From: Vreelandella profundi
GTDB taxonomy: Bacteria; Pseudomonadota; Gammaproteobacteria; Pseudomonadales; Halomonadaceae
Reading direction: 5' to 3'
Length of the DNA: 64,000 nt
NCBI RefSeq assembly: GCF_019722725.1
Contig: NZ_CP077941.1
Span: 1,488,001-1,552,000, forward strand
Shown here: one piece after another, positions 25,358 through 34,630 of the stretch
Position numbering within the stretch: position 1 is the stretch's first letter
Layout: each line of letters begins with the position of its first letter
Notes under the pieces: model-generated
The model's input: the letters and a program-made list of their open reading frames with translations, nothing else
Databases searched by the model: none
What the model was told of the DNA's origin: nothing
Program-made: the position numbers and the translations under genes

Positions 25358-26059
25358 TTAGGCGAGTTCGGGCGTTGGAGCGTCCTTAAACGTCCTCTGC
25401 AACTCACTCACCAGCATTTCAACGTTGCGCAGTGCCTTGGCAATAGATGCAGCCAGGACTTCGCCACCTAGTTCCTGTCCCTCAATGGCAATGTAATGAA
25501 TACGGGTAATACCCATAAACTCGAACGCTGAGGCCAGATTTGGCTCCAGATGATTCATGTGCGCCATTGCTTCGCCGGGTGCCATATCCACGCCGCCTCT
25601 GGCGGTGAGAACGACAGCATGCCGTTCTCGGTCGGTGAGCTTAGCGATGTATGGATCGTCCGGCTGGGTCTTATCAATACCCACCGTTCGTCCCGCTCTG
25701 ATTACCTGATCGACCCATGCTTTGAGGCTTGCCGGCATGCCGAAATTGTATAGCGGCGTGCCAATGACCACGATATCTGAGGCAATTAACTCATCAACCA
25801 GCTGGTCGCTTTCGACTAGTGCCTCCTTCATCCAGGGTTCTCGTTGCTCTTCAGGTGTGAAAGCAGATGCGATCCAGTCGTGATTAATAATGGAGGGCGG
25901 GCGTTGGCCTATATCTCGACAGGTGATCGTGTCTTGCGGGCGGCGTAATTGCCACTGAGTGACGAATTGATGGGAAAGATGGCGACTATGCGAGCCGTGG
26001 TGATCAACGCCTGCAATGCCGGGGCGGGCGCTCGCATCTATATGTAGAATATGTGGCAT
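25358..26059 (-). CDS. azoR: FMN-dependent NADH:quinone reductase / azoreductase
   Basis: 233 residues with a flavodoxin-like fold. The FMN phosphate loop region is HIDASARPG...GSHSRHLS, and PLYNFGMPASLKAWVDQVIRAG is the hallmark of AzoR-type enzymes. It reduces quinones and azo compounds by two electrons with NADH and protects against electrophilic quinones. ATG 26059 with GGAG seven bases upstream is preferred to an ATG 30 bases further. It is divergent from a LysR gene that probably controls it. Confidence 0.88.
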   Translation of the reverse strand: MPHILHIDASARPGIAGVDHHGSHSRHLSHQFVTQWQLRRPQDTITCRDIGQRPPSIINHDWIASAFTPEEQREPWMKEALVESDQLVDELIASDIVVIGTPLYNFGMPASLKAWVDQVIRAGRTVGIDKTQPDDPYIAKLTDRERHAVVLTARGGVDMAPGEAMAHMNHLEPNLASAFEFMGITRIHYIAIEGQELGGEVLAASIAKALRNVEMLVSELQRTFKDAPTPELA

Positions 26060-26179
26060 CTCTTGTCTCCAGTTGTGAGCTAAACTCATCTATTCTTAAT
26101 CGTAGATGCAGCTTATTCCCTGCTTATAAACTTCAACAAACGATCATTTCTTGCCGTTATAGATGAGTAAAAATCACTT

Positions 26180-27091
26180 ATGAATCCACGCCCATTACCT
26201 TCGCTTTCGGCGCTTCGCTCTTTCGAGGCCGCTGCCCGTCACGAAAGTGCCAAGCAGGCAGCACAGGAGTTGTCGGTAACGGCCACCGCCATTAGTCATC
26301 AAATCCGAGGGCTTGAAAGGGCGCTGGGCGTGTCTCTGTTTGTGCGAAAACCTCGTCAGTTGATACTGACACCCCAGGGCCATGAGCTGTTTCAAGTGCT
26401 GGAGACCGCGTTTGATAGCATCAGCAATGTTGTTGGGCGGCTGAATGCTGCGCCGGTTCGTCATCCCGTAACGCTCTCAACTACGCCTGCGGTGGCGATG
26501 CGCTGGTTGCTTCCCTGGGTGTGTATGCTGCGCGACGCTCATCCTGATATTGATCTGCGCGTTCATGTCTCACACGAGCCGGTCGCATTAGATGCAGTAA
26601 CAACCGATATTGCGATTCGCTATGGCGATGGACGCTGGCCGGGGCTAGTGGCAGAGAAGCTGTTTGATAATACCTTTGTACCCGTCTGCAGCCCACGCCT
26701 TGGCTTGAGCGATGTAGCTCAGCTGCCTTCATATTCACTGATCCACTTCTCGGCCCAGGGGGAAGTATCTTCGCGACTTGATTGGGCTTTTTGGCAGAAA
26801 CGGGCAAGGGTTGCGGGGCTTAACGTCAAAGCCGGGCTAGTGTTTTCTGACGAAACTCACGCTATTTCTGCTGCTGTCGGTGAACAGGGAGTGGCGCTGA
26901 TGAGCCGTCAACTCATCAGGGATGAATTACAGGATGGGCGGCTAATCCAGCCTTTCGGCCCAGAGTTAGAAGGTAAGCCGTTCTTCCTGGTCTACCCAGA
27001 AGCCCGCCGGCACGATCCGACGATTCTGGCTATCCGTGATTGGGTGATGGCGTTGCCGGGTATGTTGACGACAGTGTCGAAAGATAAATAA
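26180..27091 (+). CDS. LysR-family regulator (GcvA-like)
   Basis: 303 residues. The helix-turn-helix region PSLSALRSFEAAARHESAKQ and the following AAQELSVTATAISHQIRGLE are of the GcvA subfamily. The substrate-binding domain occupies about 95-295. It is divergently placed against the azoreductase gene with 120 bp between the starts, the usual arrangement for a LysR regulator and its target. Confidence 0.9.
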   Translation: MNPRPLPSLSALRSFEAAARHESAKQAAQELSVTATAISHQIRGLERALGVSLFVRKPRQLILTPQGHELFQVLETAFDSISNVVGRLNAAPVRHPVTLSTTPAVAMRWLLPWVCMLRDAHPDIDLRVHVSHEPVALDAVTTDIAIRYGDGRWPGLVAEKLFDNTFVPVCSPRLGLSDVAQLPSYSLIHFSAQGEVSSRLDWAFWQKRARVAGLNVKAGLVFSDETHAISAAVGEQGVALMSRQLIRDELQDGRLIQPFGPELEGKPFFLVYPEARRHDPTILAIRDWVMALPGMLTTVSKDK

Positions 27092-27185
27092 ACATTTATA
27101 CCGTTATATTGTTGTTTGTGCAGATGAAAAACTCTGCGCTCAAACCCCAGCGGTGCAGGGGCTGGATAGCACGCAACAACTCCCT

Positions 27186-29102
27186 TCAATTTGTCTTCTT
27201 CCTCCCACCGGTGCTTTTCTTTCTCGTATAGCTCTTCCTCGGCTTACCCGTGCGCTTTGCCGGGCTGCCGACTTCACCCTGGGCGGTCTGTAAGCTGTGG
27301 CGTAATTTCCCCGCATCGCTTTGGGTGAGCAGGCCACGCAAATCATCCAACAACGCTTGCTGAAAAGCAGTGGCATCGTCCTGGCGTTCTGAAATCGCGC
27401 GCAGCCGCTGTTCCCACAATGCTGTGCGCTCGGGGGTGCTGACGGCGCTGGGCAGGGCGGCGATTAAAGCGCAACCGAGCTTAGTCGCGCGAAGGGCTTT
27501 TTGTTGGCGTACCAGATAGCCGCGTTGTACCAGTGTTTCAATAATGCCTGCGCGAGTCGCTTCGGTGCCAAGCCCATCGGTATCGCGCAGGGTGCGGCGC
27601 ACGGCGAGGTCGTCCACATAGCGGCCGATGTTCATCATCGCTTTAATTAAACTTGCATCGTTGAACGGCTCTGGGGGGCGGGTTTCGCGCTCCTCTACGC
27701 CTGCGCCAAGTGCTTGGCAGGGCTCGCCTTGGCTAAGCGTTGGAAGTGGCGGCGCTTCTTCCTTGGTGGTAAACAGCGGCTTCCAGCCCGGGTCTAGAAT
27801 ACTTTGACCCCGGGCACGAAAAGCCTCATTCAGTACGGTGAACTCTGCTTTGACTTCAAAGATGCGCAGCGGCCGATAAAATTGCGCCATCACGTTGCGT
27901 ACCACCAGTCTAAAAACGTGGCCTTCAGTGGCGGAAAGCTGGCTGAAATCCACGGCTTTGCCGGTAGGCGCGATGGCATGGTGCGCGCCCACCTGCTTAT
28001 CGTTCCAGGCTTTGGAGCGCAGGGTGAAGTCGGCACCTTTTAGCCACTGCCCAAGCGTTTCATCGTTTTGGCAAGCGCCGGTTAAGCTGCGCTGGGCAAG
28101 CTGAAGGTGCTCTTCAGGCAGGTAGCGGCAGTCTGAGCGTGGGTAGGTAATGAGTTTGTGGCGTTCATAAAGACGCTGGCAAATATCCAGCACCATCTGT
28201 GCGGAAAGCCCATAGCGTCGAGCAGCATCCACCTGCAGAGCGGAGAGTGAGTAGGGCAGCGGCGGCGCCTGACGTTTTTCCTGCTGATCAAGCTGAGTCA
28301 GTTGGCCAGATGCCCCAGGTAGCTGAGCCGCTAGAGCATCGGCGGGCGTACGATCAACTAAGCGGCCTTGGTCATCAAGCGGTTCATGCTCTTTAGGAGC
28401 CCACCAGGCGCGAAGCTGGCCTTGGGCGACTTTTAGATCTACCCACAGCGGATAAAACGGATGCGGCACGAAATCACGAATAGCGTTGTCGCGACGCACG
28501 ATCAGCCCTAGCACCGGGGTTTGTACTCGGCCCACGGAAAGCACGCCATCGTGACCGGCTTGGCGGCCCGTAAGCGTCCAAGCGCGAGTCAGGTTAATGC
28601 CATAAAGCCAGTCGGCGCGAGAGCGTGCCTGAGCCGCTTCAAAGAGCGGTTGATAGTCCGTATTGGGGCGTAGCTTAGCAAGCGCCCGGCTTACCGCAGG
28701 CTTGTTAAGATCGCTGATCAGCAGCCGTTGAACGGGGCCGCGATACTTCATGTATTCAATGACTTCCTGCACTAGGAGCTGGCCCTCTCGATCAGGATCA
28801 CCAGCGTGCACTACATCCGTTGCTTGCTTAATCAGCTTTCGAATAACGGCCAACTGCCCGCGCGCTTTGGAACGCGGCATCAGCTTCCATTGCTGCGGCA
28901 CAATCGGTAAACGGTCTAATCGCCACTGTTTATCGGCCGCATCATAAGCTTCAGGTGGAGCCTGCTCTAATAAGTGCCCCAGGCACCAGGTGACGGTGGT
29001 ATCACCACACACCACCGCGCCATCTTCACGCTTGCTAGTGCCGGGTAGCGCTTCGGCAATGGCTTGGGCGAGGCTAGGTTTTTCGGCAATTATCAGGCGC
29101 AT
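27186..29102 (-). CDS. topB: DNA topoisomerase III
   Basis: 638 residues. Type IA topoisomerase: Toprim domain at the N-terminus (MRLIIAEKPSLAQAIAEALP, then the acidic HAGDPDREGQLL), then LSVGRVQTPVLGLI, and the catalytic tyrosine in LITYPRSDCRYL. The basic C-terminal tail is rich in Lys/Arg/Thr. It decatenates replication intermediates and unlinks DNA. It is a single gene, convergent with the LysR gene and divergent from the AarF-family gene. Confidence 0.95.
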   Translation of the reverse strand: MRLIIAEKPSLAQAIAEALPGTSKREDGAVVCGDTTVTWCLGHLLEQAPPEAYDAADKQWRLDRLPIVPQQWKLMPRSKARGQLAVIRKLIKQATDVVHAGDPDREGQLLVQEVIEYMKYRGPVQRLLISDLNKPAVSRALAKLRPNTDYQPLFEAAQARSRADWLYGINLTRAWTLTGRQAGHDGVLSVGRVQTPVLGLIVRRDNAIRDFVPHPFYPLWVDLKVAQGQLRAWWAPKEHEPLDDQGRLVDRTPADALAAQLPGASGQLTQLDQQEKRQAPPLPYSLSALQVDAARRYGLSAQMVLDICQRLYERHKLITYPRSDCRYLPEEHLQLAQRSLTGACQNDETLGQWLKGADFTLRSKAWNDKQVGAHHAIAPTGKAVDFSQLSATEGHVFRLVVRNVMAQFYRPLRIFEVKAEFTVLNEAFRARGQSILDPGWKPLFTTKEEAPPLPTLSQGEPCQALGAGVEERETRPPEPFNDASLIKAMMNIGRYVDDLAVRRTLRDTDGLGTEATRAGIIETLVQRGYLVRQQKALRATKLGCALIAALPSAVSTPERTALWEQRLRAISERQDDATAFQQALLDDLRGLLTQSDAGKLRHSLQTAQGEVGSPAKRTGKPRKSYTRKKSTGGRKKTN

Positions 29103-29314
29103 AGCGGCGAAGCCTTCATCGTATCTTGTGATGGCGCCTATGGTAGCAGACGCGCGTATCGAGTTAGAGCGATGTGTCAGCGCAGGGCGTATAGTGATGC
29201 TATATATTCATTTTTTTTCCCGGGCGTATATTATTTGTACAGGTAATTGAAATAAGTAGCGCGGCTCAATCTGTGTACGCGATGTGGCGCGATAAATTAA
29301 AGGAGGAACTGCAA

Positions 29315-30556
29315 ATGCGTGAACGCGGTAGAACACGTCGTTTAATGGGCTTGGGCGCACGCACCGGCGGTGCGCTGCTTAAAACGCGGTTAGGTGGGCA
29401 GGCGGATTGGCGTGCCCTCGGCGAGGCGCTTTTTGAAGGGTTATCAGAGTTAAAAGGTCCGGCCATGAAGCTCGCCCAGATCATGTCTCAGTGGGATGAT
29501 CTGCTGCCTCCCGATCTAGCCGAAGAGCTTGCTCGCTTGCAGCGTCAGGCCGAGCCGATGCCCTGGCCGCGTATTCGTGAAGCGCTGGTGCTCCAGTATG
29601 GCGATATTGATCATTACTTCAGTGAGATTGAGGAGCGTCCTTTCGCCAGTGCTTCTATGGGGCAGGTGCATCGCGCAACTACTCACGAGGGCGAAACGAT
29701 CGTGCTCAAGGTGCAATATCCTGGCCTTGCCGACGTGCTTGAAAGTGATTTGATTCAGGTGCGGCGCATCATGCGTCTAGGCCGCTGGTTCAAAGTACCC
29801 CAGGCACGTTTGGATGCGCTGTTTGAAGAGCTGGCCGAAAGCCTGCGAGGAGAGCTGGATTACTATGCCGAGGCTGAAGCACTTGCGCGCTACAGTGAGC
29901 GCTATAAGGATAATCCACGCCTGAGGATTCCCGAGCCACTCCCGGCGCTTTCCGGCCAGCACGTATTGGCGATGCGTTTTGTTGATGGCACGCCGCTGCG
30001 TGAATTGTCGGAGGCCGATGATGCAACGCGCCAGGCAATTGCCCAAACGTTGGCGGATTGGATTACCCAAGAGCTGTTTACGTTCGGTGAGCTACACGCC
30101 GACCCTCACGCGGGTAACTTTGCTGCCGATGCCCAGGGCCGGCTGGTCATTTATGATTTAGGCGCGGTCATTACGGTCCCCGAGGCGCGGATAAAGGCAA
30201 TGATGCAGCTGCTGGATGCCACTCTGCAACATGACCCTATGGGGATGGATGAGGCATTAATGCAAATGGGCGGTCGCCAAGGGCAGGGGGCGCCGCTAGC
30301 GCTTTACCGCGAATCAGCCGAGTGCATTGCGCCGCTGTTTGCGCCGGGCGAGCAGGATTTTAGCGATGTGCGAGTCCACCGTCGCCTGCGTGAGCTTACT
30401 CCAAAAGTGTGGGCTGCCATGGACCGCCTGCAACCTCCTGCGGATACGCTTTTGCTTTCCCGTGCGCTAAACGGTCACTACTGGAACTTGGTACGACTGG
30501 GGGCTCGGCTGGACATGCATGCGCGAACGTTACCTCTCATAGCGCGGGCCCATTAA
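29315..30556 (+). CDS. AarF/UbiB (ABC1) family atypical kinase
   Basis: About 413 residues. ABC1-family landmarks: GPAMKLAQIMSQWDDLLPPD (the KxGQ motif reads KLAQ), ASMGQVHRA (Ala-rich loop), VLKVQYPG (lysine), ELHADPHAGNF (catalytic loop) and IYDLGAV in place of DFG. There are no C-terminal membrane helices of the UbiB type, so it is a soluble paralogue whose role in quinone or lipid metabolism is inferred. AGGAGG eight bases before ATG 29315 decides the start; an ATG further upstream has none. Confidence 0.87.
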   Translation: MRERGRTRRLMGLGARTGGALLKTRLGGQADWRALGEALFEGLSELKGPAMKLAQIMSQWDDLLPPDLAEELARLQRQAEPMPWPRIREALVLQYGDIDHYFSEIEERPFASASMGQVHRATTHEGETIVLKVQYPGLADVLESDLIQVRRIMRLGRWFKVPQARLDALFEELAESLRGELDYYAEAEALARYSERYKDNPRLRIPEPLPALSGQHVLAMRFVDGTPLRELSEADDATRQAIAQTLADWITQELFTFGELHADPHAGNFAADAQGRLVIYDLGAVITVPEARIKAMMQLLDATLQHDPMGMDEALMQMGGRQGQGAPLALYRESAECIAPLFAPGEQDFSDVRVHRRLRELTPKVWAAMDRLQPPADTLLLSRALNGHYWNLVRLGARLDMHARTLPLIARAH

Positions 30557-30679
30557 CGATAAAACGATTGCCACTGCGGCGATGTCGGCCTTCGTGATAA
30601 ACTATGTCGCTTTCATTTTAGACATCGTTCTTTATAGACACACGATTGATAGACATCGGTTAACGCAGTGGAGACGGCA

Positions 30680-32497
30680 ATGCTAGCGGTATGGGTCGAT
30701 CAGCTGCTGGGATTTGCCTCCGGGGCACTCTCGGCAATCAGGCAGCAAGAACATTATCCGGACTTCATGACCTGGGTGCGTGCCAAAGGCGCCGACGCCT
30801 TTAACGGCGACGTGGCCATGGCACAGGCGCTGGCCCCGGTACTGTGGTCGCAGGCGCCGTTAGAGCGGCTGGGTTTTGGCAGCGAGCCGCTTGCCACGCC
30901 TGGGCGCAACGAGCCGTGCTGGTGCGACTCCGGGCGCAAGTTTAAGCAGTGCTGCTATCAGGTTGAGTTCCCCACTGACATTCCCGAGCAGATGATGTGG
31001 ATGCTCTCGCTGCGCGAATGGAAGGGCGCTACCTTGAAAGCCGCGCTGGATAGCCAGCAGGCGCCCGCTCAGGCGCTGTTGGAAGCTGGCCTCATCGCTG
31101 CTGAAAGTGGCCAGACCGGTCGCGCGATGCAAATCCTCGAATCGCTCTTTGACGGCAGTGATTGGTCACGCCTACCCGAACAGGCTGAGCCTGCCTTCGA
31201 AATCCTGCTGGATATTTATCAAGAGCGCGGCTTTACCCGCAAACGCGCCGATTTGCTCGACGAAGTGATGGAGCGCGGGCCGTTATTTTTACGCGGCGTG
31301 GCGCTTGAGCGCTTATGTCTAATGCATCTAGATAACGATGATTTGGACAGCGCTCGCGGTGCTTTCGTTAAAGCGCAGCAGGCGCTGCCTGATTCGCCCA
31401 CGCTGGCGTACATTGAGGCCATGCTGCTGCTTCATGAGGGTCATGAGCAGGAAGCTAAGGAGCGAGCTGATTTCTGGTATCGCCGGTTGGTTCGTCAAGG
31501 TGATTTAGACGAAGATCAGCTGGAGTTTTTGGCCGCGCTGGCGGAAAACCCCGGCGCGACGCTTGCTGATCAGCTGCTCAGCGCAGAAGAAGATTTGGCC
31601 ACGCCGCTGGTCGCGCTGCAGGCGTTGCTTGCCGCACTGCCTACTGCTCCCAAAATCGATATTCAAACGGACCCAGAAAGTGGGCGATTGCTTTACCACT
31701 CAAGCGCCCGTGAGGCGACGTTATTTGCCGGCTGGCATGAGCAGTTCCAAGTGCTGGTGGATGAAGATGTGGCGCTGGGCTTTCGTGATGACCCCTGGGG
31801 TAATGCGGTTGAGTGGATGTCGGCGCTATGCGCGCACCCGGAATGGCTAGACGCGCCGCAAGTGGTACAGGATCTGACCCTGGCATTGACTAGCCGATTT
31901 GGCAGCCTGCCGTGGATGGCGCCAACCCTGCTAGAGCCTCTGGCGCTGCGTCTTTCACGCTGGCTAGAGCAAGCCCGGGCAGCGGGCAACGGTAACCTAT
32001 GCTGGGACGACGCAGATAATGCGATGTTGCTGCGCACCGGGTTAGCGTTGGTGGTCGGCATGGAGCGCGGAGCGCGTCAGCATTCTCGCGAATTAGCGGA
32101 AGAGCTGCTGCTTATCGATCAAGAAGATAGCCTTGGGCTGCGTGAACTGGTGCTTGATCAACTGTTACGTGACGACCGCAACGAAGAAGCGCTGGCCTTG
32201 GCCGAAGAGAACGACGATGACGGTTCGCTAGTGCTGGGGCTGTTAATGGGTAAAACCCTTGCCCTCTATCGGTTACAGCAGCTTGAAGCGGCAGAGACTG
32301 CGCTTAGCGATGTGGTTGGCCATAATCGCCATGCCTTAGAGCTTATTTGCGCTGAAAGTCCGCGCCCCTCAATGCCGCATGCCGATGGCCAAGTTGACCC
32401 CGGCTCCCGCGCTGAAGCATGGCAGTACCGAACCTTGATGCGCGACCAGTGGCGCACCACCTCTGGCGCGTTGGATTGGTTAGAAGCCCATCGCTAG
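30680..32497 (+). CDS. SEC-C zinc-motif protein with helical repeats
   Basis: About 605 residues. The SEC-C metal-binding motif GRNEPCWCDSGRKFKQCC (two CxC/CC pairs) lies near residue 78. The rest is alpha-helical and acidic with TPR-like stretches (for example LRVLDSARGAF-type helices and DDRNEEALALAEENDDD). SEC-C motifs bind zinc and nucleic acid or ribosome/SecB-linked partners. The role of this architecture is unknown. ATG 30680 with GGAG six bases away is used. Confidence 0.75.
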   Translation: MLAVWVDQLLGFASGALSAIRQQEHYPDFMTWVRAKGADAFNGDVAMAQALAPVLWSQAPLERLGFGSEPLATPGRNEPCWCDSGRKFKQCCYQVEFPTDIPEQMMWMLSLREWKGATLKAALDSQQAPAQALLEAGLIAAESGQTGRAMQILESLFDGSDWSRLPEQAEPAFEILLDIYQERGFTRKRADLLDEVMERGPLFLRGVALERLCLMHLDNDDLDSARGAFVKAQQALPDSPTLAYIEAMLLLHEGHEQEAKERADFWYRRLVRQGDLDEDQLEFLAALAENPGATLADQLLSAEEDLATPLVALQALLAALPTAPKIDIQTDPESGRLLYHSSAREATLFAGWHEQFQVLVDEDVALGFRDDPWGNAVEWMSALCAHPEWLDAPQVVQDLTLALTSRFGSLPWMAPTLLEPLALRLSRWLEQARAAGNGNLCWDDADNAMLLRTGLALVVGMERGARQHSRELAEELLLIDQEDSLGLRELVLDQLLRDDRNEEALALAEENDDDGSLVLGLLMGKTLALYRLQQLEAAETALSDVVGHNRHALELICAESPRPSMPHADGQVDPGSRAEAWQYRTLMRDQWRTTSGALDWLEAHR

Positions 32498-32559
32498 GCG
32501 CTTTACCTGGCCTGCGCTCATTAGGCTAATGAATGTCTTCTGGTGAGATGTCGTTGAGC

Positions 32560-33927
32560 TTAATGAGCGTAAGGTTCAGGAGTAGGCACCAGCTGTTTAT
32601 CTCGGCTGATCCAAATGGCTAAGACGATAGCGGGTATTCCCAGCAGGGTCGCGACCACAAAAAAGCTCGGATACCCCTGCGCTGTGACAACCAGCCCGCC
32701 AAAACCACTTAAGAATTTCCCAGGTAGCGTCATCAGCGACGAGAACAGCGCGTACTGTGTTGCGGTGTAGGCACGCGATGTAAGGCTTGAGAGAAAGGCA
32801 ATAAAGACTGCGCTTGCGAGCCCGTTGGCAAGGTTGTCGCCAATGATCGTAACCACCAACATGGGCAGCTGATTACCGACGGTGGCAAGCACGGCAAACA
32901 GTAAGTTGGTCACCATCACTAATCCTGCACCGATAATAAGCAGCGGGCCGATGCCATAGCGCGCGACCAGCAGCCCACCTAAAATCCCGCCAGCAATGCT
33001 CATTCCAATACCAAATATATTGGTGACATTGGCAATGGTCGCCAGTGAAAATCCTAAATCTATATAAAGCGGGTTAGCCATCGAAGCCATGGCCAGATCG
33101 CTGATTCTAAACACCGCAATAAAAACCAGAATCCACAGTGCTTTTACCCCGTAGCGTCTAAAAAAGTCAGTAAACGGGCAAACCAGCGCACCAATGCTCC
33201 AGGCACCAAGACGGCGTAATACTTTGGGTTTTCCGCGGCTTGAACGAATAAATGCACGTACTTTAGGCTCATGGATTAACTGAATAGAGAGCGATGCACG
33301 CTTTGGCTCGGGGCGCAGTAATACGGTGAGTACGCCAATGCTCATCAGCGCTGCCATGGTCAGATAGGCCATGCTCCATGAGGCCGATGCGGCGATGTAG
33401 AGCGCCCCAGCACCGGCGGCAAGTAGCCCGCCGCGATAGCCAACAATATAGGTGGATGCCATGGCTGCCTGGACATCGTCCTCGGCAGACTCAATACGAT
33501 AGGCATCGATGGCAATATCTTGAGTGGCGGAGCCAAAGGCTACCAGCAGCGCAAAAACGGCTACCCAGCCCAGGTTGCCAACCGGGCTTAGACCCGCCAG
33601 CCCAATTAAGCCTGCTGCAATCAAGCTTTGTGCCAAGAGCATCCAGCCGCGTCGTTGGCCGAACGCACGAGTGAGTAGCGGCAACGCCAGCCGGTCAACC
33701 ACCGGCGCCCAGAAAAATTTTATCGAATAGAGCATGCCGATCCAGGCAAAAAAGCCTATGGCCGCTACTTCAACGCCGTCGCTGCGCAGCCAGGCTGAAA
33801 GCGTTGAGAACACCAATAGAAAAGGCAGGCCTGCTGAAAACCCCAAAAAAAGCATGGTAATAACGGACGCGCGGCAATAAATAGCCAGCGCTGCAAGCCA
33901 ACTGCGCTGGGGAAAAAGGCTGGGCAT
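32560..33927 (-). CDS. ampG: AmpG-type muropeptide permease
   Basis: 455 residues and 12-14 membrane segments of the major facilitator superfamily. The AmpG landmarks FLGFSAGLPFLLVFSTLSAW, FAWIGMLYSIKFFWAPVVDR and GSATQDIAIDAYRIE are present. It imports GlcNAc-anhydroMurNAc peptides for cell-wall recycling and, where AmpC is present, links recycling to beta-lactamase induction. GGAG precedes the ATG. Confidence 0.9.
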   Translation of the reverse strand: MPSLFPQRSWLAALAIYCRASVITMLFLGFSAGLPFLLVFSTLSAWLRSDGVEVAAIGFFAWIGMLYSIKFFWAPVVDRLALPLLTRAFGQRRGWMLLAQSLIAAGLIGLAGLSPVGNLGWVAVFALLVAFGSATQDIAIDAYRIESAEDDVQAAMASTYIVGYRGGLLAAGAGALYIAASASWSMAYLTMAALMSIGVLTVLLRPEPKRASLSIQLIHEPKVRAFIRSSRGKPKVLRRLGAWSIGALVCPFTDFFRRYGVKALWILVFIAVFRISDLAMASMANPLYIDLGFSLATIANVTNIFGIGMSIAGGILGGLLVARYGIGPLLIIGAGLVMVTNLLFAVLATVGNQLPMLVVTIIGDNLANGLASAVFIAFLSSLTSRAYTATQYALFSSLMTLPGKFLSGFGGLVVTAQGYPSFFVVATLLGIPAIVLAIWISRDKQLVPTPEPYAH

Positions 33928-34024
33928 TAAACGCTACTCCTGGAAAGACGTTGGCAACGACCAAGTGATAAACTGGGGCTGTCATTCATCACAAAGCCGA
34001 CAGCTTACCGGAGAGGAGTTTTCA

Positions 34025-34543
34025 ATGTCGATTAAGGCGCATCAGGTTGTGACGTTGCACTATGTCCTTAGAGATATTCTCAGCGATGGCAGTCAGCGAA
34101 TATTGGACGATTCCAACGCACGCAGTAAGCCGCTTGAGTACCTCCACGGCCACGATAATATTGTCCCTGGCCTAGAAAATGCGCTGGTGGGCCAAACGGT
34201 TGGCGCTGAATTAAGTATCCAGCTGTTGCCCGCAGATGCCTACGGTGTTCGCAATGAGGCATTGATTCAAGACGTCAGCCGAGGCTCGTTTGGCGGCGCA
34301 GAACTGGTCCCCGGCGGCAGTTTTCAAACTGAAGGCGAGGCGGGGCCACAAATTGTGACCGTGTTAAACGTTAATGGTGATCTGGTCACTATCGATACCA
34401 ACCATCCTCTGGCGGGGCGTACGCTTAACTATCAGGTCAATATTCTTGAAGTGCGTGAAGCAACGCGTGCCGAGCTAGCCAAAGGGCATCCGCTTCCGCC
34501 GGGTACTGAACATAGTAAGGTGGAAGATCGTAAGGTGCTGTAG
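34025..34543 (+). CDS. FKBP-type peptidyl-prolyl isomerase, SlyD-like
   Basis: 172 residues. The N-terminal FKBP half (VVTLHYVLRDILSDG, YLHGHDNIVPGLENALVGQ) is followed by an insert-in-flap chaperone domain (about 70-125) and the return strand DTNHPLAGRTLNYQVNILEV, the SlyD-family order. The His-rich metal-binding tail of E. coli SlyD is missing. It is a cytosolic proline isomerase and folding helper. GAGGAG precedes ATG 34025. It is divergent from ampG. Confidence 0.92.
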   Translation: MSIKAHQVVTLHYVLRDILSDGSQRILDDSNARSKPLEYLHGHDNIVPGLENALVGQTVGAELSIQLLPADAYGVRNEALIQDVSRGSFGGAELVPGGSFQTEGEAGPQIVTVLNVNGDLVTIDTNHPLAGRTLNYQVNILEVREATRAELAKGHPLPPGTEHSKVEDRKVL

Positions 34544-34630
34544 AAATATAATACATGAAATAAGCGGTATCCTGACGAGGATGCCGCTAGCACTGCTAGT
34601 GTTTCTATAGAGTTACTTATTCTGTAAGTT